Source: Branchiostoma belcheri
Lineage: Eukaryota; Chordata; Leptocardii; Amphioxiformes; Branchiostomatidae
Length of the DNA: 64,000 nt
Direction of reading: 5' to 3'
NCBI RefSeq assembly: GCF_001625305.1
Contig: NW_017802491.1
Coordinates: forward strand, 100,718 to 164,717
Part shown: positions 47,901 through 59,900 of the stretch, piece by piece
Layout: every line of letters begins with the position of its first letter
How positions within the stretch are numbered: position 1 is the first letter of the stretch
Made by a program: the position numbers and the translations under genes
The notes under the pieces: model-generated
Databases searched by the model: none
Told to the model about the DNA's origin: nothing
Seen by the model: only the letters and a program-made list of their open reading frames with translations

Positions 47901-50900
47901 CACACTTATCCTCAGTGCCAGTACTCACAGGGCCTATGAACGTCTTTGGTCTGTTTACAATGTATTTTAGGCTTTATCCTGAAAAAAAAAACTTTTTCAA
48001 AATTCAAGATTGATGATCCATGATGGCGGATAGGTAATATATGCATGACGTCATTTTATGACGTCAACGGTGTTGCTATGGGCAACATAAGACTAAGTAC
48101 ATCCTAATATTCTGTCATAAACACTTTTGGTAAAGTTATGTCGTATACTGTTTAGTTTTCAGGGAATAACCTATCTAGACGGTTTTGGCCAATAAAATCA
48201 CATTGATGACGTCAAAATGACGTCATATTACGTCACAACGACATAATAATTGTACGTATGATAAATTTTACTAGTACACCATCCTCTGAAAATTTGGTTA
48301 TCCTACGATATACCGTTCGCGAGTTCTGAGGGGGGGGGCGAATGAGCCGTTCCCACCAAGCCCAAAAAAGCCCGGTCTAGATAAGGTTAAGTCATATTTT
48401 ATTGTAGTCTTGTATTGTTAGTGTTGGCATACCCTAATAGAGTATCATAAATTTTGCTATTTTTGTTGTTTACCCTTTGCGTTTTACTGGAAACATCCAT
48501 ATTTACTGCTTTATGAAATCATATAAACAGGATTATAATCGCTTCATATTTTGTTCTAATGGTTTTATAGTTCTTGCTATGATTTAATTTCACGAGTACT
48601 ACTTACTTGTCCTTCTTAGGTCTTCTTAGCATTGTAAATGGCCTGCGTACACTTACTTTTCGAGTACCATCCCATAAAACTTGATGGGATGGTGATTGAT
48701 GAAGGCCATACGGGTTAGCTACCTGGGGCGGGCCTGAAAAGCTTCCTCGGTTCCAGCATGACACCAAAAGCTTAGTCTGAATAGGGATGTTGCTTTATGA
48801 AAATAGGGGACTCGTGGAAAGTTTGATTTTTTTTTTACTTCTTTGTTTCACTTCTAAAAATGTATGTACGACGGTTTGTATTTCTAAAAAATTATAAGTT
48901 CGGTGTTTTCATTAGGCAATGCTGATTTGATTATATGGATGGCATCCTCCGGGTACCCAAAACCTATGTTGATGTGGGTGCGAATAGTAGAAGAAATGCA
49001 AAAAAGGTGATTTTATTATGAAATCTACGTGGTAATGAAGGATGAACCAATGACAAAGAGTACGGTATATAGGGATGTGGATGCCATTCGTGTAATCAAA
49101 TCAACATGGCCTTAAAGAAAACTAGTAATTTATGGAGCCTTACCTTTGGCGATCTCCAAAGCCATCATCTCTCCCGCAAGCTTACTGATTCCGTATTTGT
49201 TGAGGGGATTTGGACGATCCGTCACTTTGTAGGGTGGAGACCTCCCGTCAAACACATAGTCGGTGCTGACGTACACCAGAAAGGCACCGACATCAGCTGA
49301 AATGAATCCAGTAATCAACTTTACTTACTGTTATCTTTACAATATATAAATATAACGGTATTTAATGCCTGAATTCTTTGTTTTGAGCGATACAATTTAT
49401 TCATTTATATGTATATGTACTGTTGCTTTGAACAGCTTCGGATCGAGCCAAAAAAGGGAGAATGGTATCTTCTGATTAATAAAAATATAGTTCATAAAGA
49501 TATGCAAGATTTAACCATGTATACAAACATTTGCATACGTGCGGAAATTACTTACATTAAACCAAAACATCTTGTAATGTATACCATAATTATCATCAGC
49601 CATTCATGCTACATATTTCTGATGCTTTGTCACACACCCCTGTGCAGACTCATTCACACTACCTATCTCTAATAAACTCTCTCCTACCCTGTGCACTCTC
49701 ATTTATCCTACCTGAATAGGCGCAATTAAAATATTCGCTGCCACTTTGAAAAGCGGTCCCCGAGAGTACAGCGCTACGCGAACGCACGTGATCTTGCACG
49801 AAAACGAGACTCGTCATGATACGTTCTAGCTTCCAGAATGGCTTTCAATGTAGGACCGAGGGGTAGACGTCCTTGTTGTTAAACATTTAGGGAAATTTGG
49901 GAGGTTGCTCAGGAAATTTCAAGATCACAAGTCGATATTTCGCTTATATTAGTCGTGCGTAATGTTTCAGCTTTAGGTGGATTACCCTACACACGTTGTA
50001 GTGCCCTGCACAATTGTGTGTCGCCCAAGGGCTACGGAAAATGGACATGGGCACCAAAACTCTATGCTCTGTATAGAGCATGGGTGGACCTTCTTTATAA
50101 ACAAAAACTATTTTTGAAAATTCAAAATTGATTATTGGAGATGGCGGATATCTTGAATATGCATGGCGTCATTTTATAACGTAACCGGTGTTGCTATGGG
50201 CAACATAAGAACACCCTAATATTCTCTCATAAACACTTTTGGTAAAGTTATGTTGAATACCATTTAGTTTTCAGGGAATAACCGGTTCATAATAAAGCCT
50301 AAAGTACATTGTAAACATACTAAAGACCATTTTGGAAAAAGAAATGGAAGTATTGATGAAATTTTAAGAAAAATAACCTTACAAACCTGTTCTAATGATA
50401 TGGTCCGCCATCTTGGATTTTGGCCAATGACATCATCAAATTAGCATAGATTATGCATATTTAATGATAAAATTTACATAAAATTGCATGGGATGTTATT
50501 AATATTAGAAACCATGAGTAACTTAACATAAAACCCATAAAATTCTATTGTTGAAACAAAAATACTAAATTTATTAAAAATGCCTTTCAGACACCCGTTG
50601 CAATGGCAACACAAAAAATTATTATCTTATTCCAATGATATAAAATTGCTGACAACAATATTCTAGGAAAAGTCACTCTAGCGCTAGCGCTAGCCGTTCA
50701 GACGCTAGGTAAAATCAAAGTTGGTGCGGGCACTTTTAGCCCCCCTCGGTAGAGTTAAGGCGTCCTAGGCTTATGGGAAAGTACATGTAGTATTCTATAC
50801 ATATGCCTGGAGCTTTTGATAGCTTGATCGCACCGCGATGAAACTTCACACAGTTTTAGTTGCACTTTAAACGCATTGGATAAATGGTAATTACACCTAC

Positions 50901-53900
50901 CATCGTTATATTCTACAAGATGAAAGCCAATCTTATACAGATCATTTCTGTCCGAGGCTATTTTGTTTAAAATGGGTACTTTGTTCTAATTTTCTGGTCA
51001 AAATCACAAGAAACAGCTTTTTTTGGCTATTTTTTTGGTTTAAAAATGCCCCCAGTAAGAAAACATCCAAATTTATACAAAATAGCCTCGGACAAATTTA
51101 ATAAGAAAGTGATAATTCGTAAACTTGGATTACTCTAAAGATCATTTATGCTGTTTTCTCCCATGATTTCATAACGGCACAAGAAAATCACGTCATTCCT
51201 TTTCAAGATGGCAGCCAGATGTTTATTTTCACAATGGTGTATTTTAGTCGAATTCTAGCGATAGGATCGGGAGATATTACTTAAAATACGGATTTTGTGG
51301 TTGGTTTAAAATCCAAGTGGGCCAGACTGCTTGTTTAAGAGTTATAATTTCAAGATGGCTGCCGTCTGCAGGCACGATTAATTAGCGCTGTCCTTGAGGT
51401 GCTAATAATTTGACTTTTGCGTCCCGTTTGTTACTTCCTGGTTACTCCAACATGGGCCTTACAGCAAGGGAAAAAGAAGACGTTATTCCAGGTATCGTCG
51501 ATACCAGGATAAAGGCCATTATTGAGGATTCTATTGTTAACGCCTTCCAACATGGGGGGGTACTGGCCGCCATAGTGCCCTCCATTGTGTCCGCTGTACG
51601 CGAAGCTGTTGTCGACTCCATTCAAGCTGAGCTGGCGAAACACTACGAGGAGGCACACCAGCAACGGGTAGAGCTTGAGGACCTGAAAACGAAGTATACA
51701 AACCTCAAGTCTGAATTCAACACGCTCCAGACCAAAGTAAACAACCTTGAGCAGTATTCCAGGAGGAATTACGCAAACATTTCTGGAATACCTGAAACAC
51801 CTGGTGAGCGGAGCACGGATAACCCAGTTTTGTCTGTTGCGAATGATACGCTCAAATGTGATCCTCCATTAAACATCAACGACATTGACCGATCCCACCG
51901 CCTGGGGAGACCCAGAGGAGATGGAAAGCCTCGTCCGATCATCGTCAAATTTTGCTCGTATCGGTCTAAGGCAGCTCTCATGCGGGCCAAGACCAGCGGC
52001 ATGGCCGCCTTGAAGAGAACGGAATCTTTGTAAACGAAAACTTGACGAAAGCCAACATGGATCTGTTGAAGGACGCCCGGTCTCTCGTGAAGATGAAACT
52101 ACTCAACCAAGCCTGGTCATATGATGGAAAAATATTCGTCAAGACTCCTCAAGACGAAAGGCGGGTATTGTACACAGCGATCGACTTGGACGCTTATCGG
52201 GTCCCCGAGTAATGACTTTGATTGACACAGCACCGAAGGACTTTCCAGCGCTCTCTAGCTAAGTTTCTTTTTGATGGCCTCTGTTTTAGAGGCCCTTGAC
52301 TTGATTATGTTCTTATGTTTTTGCTGTGTTAGAAGTTAGGATTATGTATTTCTTTGTGTGTCTTACCTATGAGTTTTGTAGCTGGTGTCCTTGTTATCAT
52401 CTAAGTCCTCTCGTTTTGGTGGCATTGCAAGTAATTCAATTTGATTATGGGTAGTTTACAGAGATGTTTGTCCATATGCCACTCAAACGTGAGGAGCCTG
52501 TCTGCTAACGATTATATTAAACTTCACGAGCTTGAGACAATCGCCCTTGAAGAGAAATATGATATTATTGCTTTGTCTGAAACATGGTGCGATTTTACCA
52601 TTCCCGATTCGGACATTTCTCTCGCTTCCTACCAAGCCCCCATGAGACGTGATCGAAATCGGCATGGTGGTGGAGTCGCACTATATGTACTGAACTCTGT
52701 ACCTTCGAAAAGAAGGAATGATTTAGAATGCAACTCGTTTGAAACAATTTGGTGCGAGGTAGAGGCCAACAATTGGCATGTGTTTATATGTGCTTGTTAT
52801 AGGCCACCTGGTCAGAGTGCGGAAGAACGCAATGCATTTATAGAACACCTGCAGCAATCCGCAGACATTATCATGACCAGTCGCCCCACTGATAAAACAG
52901 CTGTAATCATTGTTGGAGACTTGAACAGTGCAACTGATAACGCCTCTGTCGAAATTGATAGGTTTGTGGCCGATAACAACTTTGTCCAACTCATAAGTGA
53001 GCCCACCCGCATTACTGATCGGACATCATCCATGGTTGATCTGATTATAACTGACTCTCCATGTCTTTTTACTGAGTGTGGTACGAGCCCCCCTTTGTCA
53101 AATTGCGACCACTCCCTTATTTATGGAAAAATGTCCCTCAAGATCCCTCATGTTAAAGTATTTAAACGCACTGTCTACGACTTTGGAAAGGCTGATTACG
53201 AGGGACTAAAACTCTAAACTCCTTGCTACGGACTGGAATGCCATATTATCAGCGAATAGTCTTGATATAAACGACACAACTGTAGCATTTATGGCAACTC
53301 TTTCTAGTGCTATTAAACTGTTTGTTCCCTGTAAAGAAATCACTGTCCGCCCGAGTGATCAACCCTGGATGACCTGTGAAATTAGACACATGCTGAGGAA
53401 AAAGAAGCGAATCTATCGGAAGTACAAAAGGACGAAAAGTCCAACTCTGTTTACTACATTTAAAACACATCCGCAATTCCTGCACAAATTTGATCAGGAA
53501 AGCCAAGTTAAACTATCGACTACGAATCCTAAGAAGTGGTGGTCAGTCTCCAAAGAAATTTTTCTCGGCAAAATTGATCATACAATACCATCTTTGATTG
53601 ACAATGGATGTGTTATATCCGACGATAAGGCCAAAGCTGATACTTTCAATCAGTACTTTGCGTCACAAACATACCTAAACACAATGGGTGCCTCTTTTCC
53701 CCAATTTGTACCCAGGACTGAGTGTACTCTTGATTGTATTACTTGTTCTCTAGCCGAAGTGTATCAAGTCCTGTGTAACCTTGACATAAGTAAGGCCACA
53801 GGGCCTGACGGTATAGGTAATAGACTGCTTAAACACATTGCCCCATCCTTGGCTGAACCATTGTCCAACTTGTTAAACTTATCAGTTCAAGGTGGTTGTT

Positions 53901-56900
53901 TTCCAACAATTTGGAAGCGTTCTCACGCAGTTCCAATTCACAAGAAAGGCGACAAACAAGACAAGATAAATTACAGGCCTATTTCTCTTCTATGTTGTAT
54001 ATCGAAAGTCTTTGAAAGAATTGTTTACATGCCAGTGTCTTCTTACCTCCTGGAAAACAAACTGCTTACTGATCGGAACTCTGGGTTTTCCCCTGTGGAC
54101 TCCACAATAAATTCATTGACATATCTAACTCACAATGTGCATCTTGCACTTGACAAAGGACTTGATACACGCGCTGTCTTCCTAGATATATCCAAAGCGT
54201 TTGACAAAGTCTGGCACGCGGGGTTAATTTTCAAATTAGAGCAACTAGGAATAACCGGATCTCTTCTAGCTTGGATCTCTTCTTACTTAAACGACCGACA
54301 ACAGCGTGTCGTGATTAACGGCACCTGTTCTGATTGGGTGCCTGTTGATGCGGGCGTGCCACAGGGCTCGCTCTTAGGCCCGTTGCTTTTTCTCGTTTTT
54401 ATTAACGATTTAGTGGATGACTTGGTAACAGACGGCCGTCTATTCGCCGACGATACTTCACTGACCGAAGTTGTTAGAGATCCTGTTATTTCAGCTGATA
54501 GACTAAATCATGACCTCAAAATAGTGGAAAACTGGGCAGACCAATGGCTGGTGACCTTTAACCCACTCAAAACTGAACTTATTACATTTTCATCCAAACG
54601 TATAAAAATTGCCCACCCACCATTGTATTTTAAAGGAGTTCAGTTAATGGAAGTCCCTTCCCATAAACACCTCGGCCTACATCTTACCCCTAATCTATCA
54701 TGGTCATTACATGTTTCAATTATAACTGCTACCGCGATGAAACGGATTAACCTTTTAAAAAGAATAGTATCCTTTGTTCCACGAAAAACTCTTGAAACCT
54801 TATATAAAGTAATGATAAGGCCATTACTGGAGTATGCCGACGTTGTTTGGGACGGATTAACTGGTAAAGACTCTGACTTAATTGAATCTATTCAACTCAA
54901 TGCAGCTCGGATATGTACTGGCGCAATGAGAGGAACAAATAGTAATAGCATCTTGTCTGAGGTTGGCTGGGAAACCATGTCATGTAGGCGTCAAAAGCAT
55001 AAACTTGTAAACTTTTATAAAATTATCAAAGAATTAGCACCAAAATACTTACAGGAATTGGTACCACTACAAACCCGTGACTCCACCCCCTACAGTCTCC
55101 GTACTGATCAGAAATACGTCTTAATTCCTGCCAGAACTGAGAAATTCAAAAGATCTTTTCTGCCTACTTCCATTGTTTCCTGGAATAACTTGCCATTAAC
55201 TATACGGGCATCAACATCAATTGCCATCTTTAAAAAAGAGTTGGAGACGTTTTATCACAGCCCTCACACTCAACCTCACTTCTCCCACGGTCCGAGAAAC
55301 CCAGCTATCCACCTTACCAGACTCAGACTCAACCGCAGTCAGTTAAACTTTCACCTGTTCCAACATCTATGTGTGCCCAGTCCTGCGTGCAAATGTGGTC
55401 ACTTCAACGAAACAGCTGTACACTACTTCCTACACTGCCCACTGTACACTGACGAACGCATTGACATGTTATCATCTCTAACTAACATTCTGCCATTTGA
55501 CACAAACAACGTCACCGACAACACTTTATGTTCAACCATTCTCAGGGGTAACCCCTCATTGTCGTTTGTCAACAACTGTAACATATTTGATGTGGTTTTC
55601 AACTTTATTTTGCAGACAGGACGTTTTGTTTGATTTAGTTGATTCATTTTGATTTGTACACCAGCATACTATGTACCCTTGTCATTTCTTCTTCTTATTA
55701 TTACTTTGTTTTATTGTATCCTTTTATGTGTGAGGAGAGGGCTGAGATAATTTTATAACTTTTTGCCTCATCCTCGGAAAATAAATGTGAATAAAATAAA
55801 AATAAATAAGAGTTATAATGGAAAGGTCGGTGGAGATCAGAAAGGTTCTTTCTCACCTTTTACCAGTCAAATTGAAATTTTCACTGCCATAGCCCTATTG
55901 TTCTCGTCCCGGCCGCGTGTTTTAAAGACAACAGTTCGGTGGCTCGATGCAAATTAACAGCGACACTGGCTCTTTGGGAAGATTTTCTTTGACAGTTCAT
56001 GGAATTTTTCGTGTCGTATATATCGTGTATATCAGGTGAGTCTTTTGAAGTGGACTTATTTTCCATCGGCGTACAACGAAGATACTAGTAAGTCAAAACA
56101 AAGTCGGGGTAGCAAACAAGAACAAAAACTCCCCATCGTAAGGTCGATGTTTTTTTTAAAGCTTTTTGGGTTATCTGTGCGAAATGTATTACTCTAAAGC
56201 TATCCATACCGTACCGAAGTCGTCGGTTGGAAGCATAATGTTGACAAAAATCACAAAAGCTTTGAGTCGACACGAGCGAGAAACTGAAAAAGCATCGACA
56301 GTGATCGACCAAAATGGTTGCTGGAGATAGGACCTTGAACATTGCCTTGGCGGTATTATTTTGGATTTAAAATGCAGGTAGGTGTATAACCTCCTTGGCT
56401 ACACGAATTAAAAAACTAGCAAGGGGTTATAATTTTATGAACTGTAAAATAAACTGGCGTCGGTTTGCAAACAAAGGACAAAGGAGGGAACCGGTCTAAT
56501 TCAGATATGTTGAGCAGCCTTTCTTCTACAAAGATTTACTATTCTACTTCTACTATTTCTAAAATCTTCTTTGTACGGTTATGTTTCTTTTTTTATCATT
56601 GACTCCAGAACATTAAAATGTATTCCCAGCGTATTAGCTGAAGTACTCGGCACGCCGGCCAAACAATTATGGCGTCTGTGCTGTTTCCGCGCCGTAAACC
56701 TTGTTTAGTAACAGATACAACAAGGATACCAGAATGTATCTGAGTCACACGTAGTGAGCTTTGGGTGGATGTTCGTTAACAAATACTCGATCTAGAATTT
56801 TTAGACATATTTCTAGAGTGTGTCACGCGGCCGATGGCGGCGCGTTCCGTGCCGTAGTGCGCTTAAGGTCGATGGACCCGGGAAACTTTAATCCATGTGG

Positions 56901-59900
56901 GAATATTTAATAGACAAAATGTAGCACAGTTGCAAATTATTTGTTGGTGGCATAAAGAAACTAAAAATTACTTCAATGGCTCATTGATAATTGTGTGAAT
57001 TAAACAACAATAAGCGCGGGGAGAGGAGTGAATATGAAAGATCAATATCGCGACAAAAAAAATGCGACTAAAAGGTATCACTAAAATATGTCCAGTCTCC
57101 GACCACTAAAGGCGTGAACCAGTCAGCTATTGTTGGCAATAGAGAAATGAATGATTGACACCGATTTCTCAATAAAATTAATGACTTCCAAGTGAGGATT
57201 TTTGACCATCGTGACAAAAGCTAACAATCTGTGTACACGTTTGGCATTCTTCGTGAACCAAACATAAAGATGTGTTAAAGGAAACTAAATTATATATTAT
57301 ATAATCTGTGTAAATATATATATATTTACACAGAATTGTCAACATTCAACCGATTACAATTCCAGAACATTTTCTCAGTCTCATAGTTCAAAGAACACTT
57401 GGTACATATTTAGATAAATATTCAAGTGTCTGCCAGCAGCGCATTTGTATCTATGCCCCTACGTTGCTTCAAAATTTGGCTCATTACTGATTACAAATTG
57501 TATCCATGGCTTTGTTGAAGTCCTGTTGCGTTTAGTCTGCATTGGACGTGATGTTGTCCAGGTGCAGTTTTAGGTTAACTGCATACGTGTTCAGTGGGGG
57601 CTTTTGTTAACCCTACATAGACCGGGCTTTTTTTGACAGGGGGGGACGGGGGGGGGGCTCTTTTAACCCCCCTAAGAACTCGCGAACGGTATGTCGTATG
57701 ACCACCAAATTTTTAAAGAATGGTGTACTAGTGACAATTTATCATATCTACAATTTTTATGTCGTTATGACGTAATATGACGTCATTATGATGCCATTAA
57801 TGTAATTTTATTGGCCAAAACCGTCTAAATAGGTTTTTCCCTGAAAACTAAATGGTATTCAACATAACTGTACCAAAAGTGTTTATGACAGAATATTATG
57901 GTGTACTAAGTCTTATGTTGCCCATAGCAACACCGGTGATGTCATAAAATGACGTCATGCATATTTAAGATATCCGCCATCTTGGATCATCAATCTTGAG
58001 TTTTCAAAAATAGTTTTTTTATGATAAATCCTAAAATACATTGTAAACATACTAAATACCTTCATTTAAACCTTTTTGGGAAAAAGAAATGGAAGTATTG
58101 ATGAAATTTTAATAAACATAACCTGTATATACCTGTTCTAATGATATGGTCCGCCATCTTTGATTTTGGCCAATGACGCCATCAAATAAGCATAAATTAT
58201 GCATATTTTATGATAAAATTTACATAAAATTATATGGGATGTTATTAATATTAGAAACCATGAGTAACTTGACATAAAACCCATAATATTCTATTGTTGA
58301 AACAAAAAGTACTAAATTTAGCAAAAAAATGCCTGTGAGAAACCCGTTGCCATGGCAACACAAAAAATCATTATCTTATTCCAATGATAGAGAATTGTTG
58401 CCAACAATATTCTAAGAAAAGTCACCAAGTTTGGCCGTTCTACGGCTAACCGTTCAGACGCTAGGTGACATCAAAGTTGCCGCGGGCACTTTTAGCCCCC
58501 CCCGGTCTAGGTAGGGTTAAGCGTAAACCGTTACCCCTATACCTTAAGCGTAAACCGTTACCTGTCTCATCATCATAACCGTTACCTGTCTACCTTTAGT
58601 GTAAACCGTGTCTACCTTTTGCATACCGTTACCTGTTTTCCTTACTGTATAGCTACTTGCCTATCTTTAATGTGAATCTTTACCTGCAGCCTGGGCCACC
58701 GTTATTGCAAGCTCCACGTTAAGAACACATGCCGCCTCACTCTTCTTGACAGCAGAGTGGATGACAACGTCAGGCTGGAAAAGTCAAGTATATGTTTCAT
58801 ACAATTGCATTTGAAAAAAGGAATATGGAGATGAAAGGATTTTTTTTAGTGAAATAATCCTATTACTCAAAAGACAAAGTTTTACACAGTGAATTGAATA
58901 AATCACGGTCGTATTCCCACTCTGTTGCTTTACTTCTTTCTTGAGGGAGATTTTTGTGCCAAAGGTGTTCTTTGTGGGACTTTAAATTAAACCCTATCTA
59001 GACCGGGCTTTTTTGGGCTTAGTAGGACCGGTGGGGTTCATCCGCCCCCCCTCAGAACTCGCGAACGGTATATTGTAGGACCACCAAATTTTCAGAGGAA
59101 GGTGTGCTTGAAAAAATATATCTTACATACAATTTTTTGTCGTTCTGACGTAATATGACGTCATTATGACGTCATTAATGTGATCTTATTGGCTAAAACC
59201 GTCTAGATAGGTTATTCCCTGAAAACTAAACGGTATACGACATAACTTTACCAAAAGTGTTTATGACAGAATATTAGGGTGTTTTTAGTCTTATGTTGCC
59301 CATTGCAACACCGGTGACGTCATAAAATGACGTCATGCATATATTACCTATCCGCCATCTTGGATCACCAATCTTGAATTAAAAAAAAAGGTTCTTTTTC
59401 AGGATAAAGCCTAAAATACATTGTAAACAGACGAAAGACGTTCATATGAACCTTTTTTGTAAAAAGAAATGGGAGTATTGATGAAATTTTAAGAAAAATA
59501 AGGTGTATTTACCTGATCTAATGATATGGTCCACCATCTTGGATTTTGGCCAATGACGTCATCAAATTAGAATGAATTATGCATTTTTAATGATAAAATT
59601 TACATACAATTATATGAGATGTTATTAATATTAGAAACCATGTGTAACTTGGCATAAAACCCATAAAATTCTGTTGTTGAAACGGAAATTATTGAATTGA
59701 GCAAAAATGGCTGTCAGAAATCCGTTGATAATCTTATTCCACTGATACAGATTTGTTGCCAACAATATTTTAGGAAAAGTCACCGAGTTTGGCGGTTCTA
59801 GCTCTAGCCGTTTAGACGCTATGTGACATCAAATTTGGCGCGGGCACTTTTAGCCCCCCCCCCCCCTGGTCTAGTTGTCTGGGTTAAGGCCATTGTAGTT

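Larger units (their letters stand above)
47132..48390 (-). mobile_element. Family B MITE, expanded and interrupted
   Basis: Left end TTACCCCTATGTAGACGGG (TTAA mutated), right end ...CCCGGTCTAGATAAGGTTAA (48387-48390). At 1259 bp it is about 350 bp longer than its relatives, owing to an internal ~120-bp duplication near 47400-47530 and a ~240-bp insert at 47690-47928. CRE sites near 47570, 48045 and 48215; GTTGCCATGGCAAC near 47293. Confidence 0.85.
51336..55819 (+). mobile_element. Near full-length CR1/Jockey-group LINE with target-site duplication
   Basis: Flanked by 13-bp direct repeats TAAGAGTTATAAT (51336-51348 and 55807-55819). The element is 51349-55806, 4.46 kb: a 5' end TTCAAGATGGCTGCC, ORF1, ORF2 with endonuclease and RT, and an AATAAA-rich tail. 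The duplication shows it is a complete, target-primed insertion into MAT2B intron 3 in antisense orientation to the gene. Only a frameshift in each ORF argues against activity. Confidence 0.93.

Noticed and set aside
56020..56390. Possible exons before consensus donors at 56034 and near 56378
   Set aside because: No adequate open frame or acceptor accompanies either donor.
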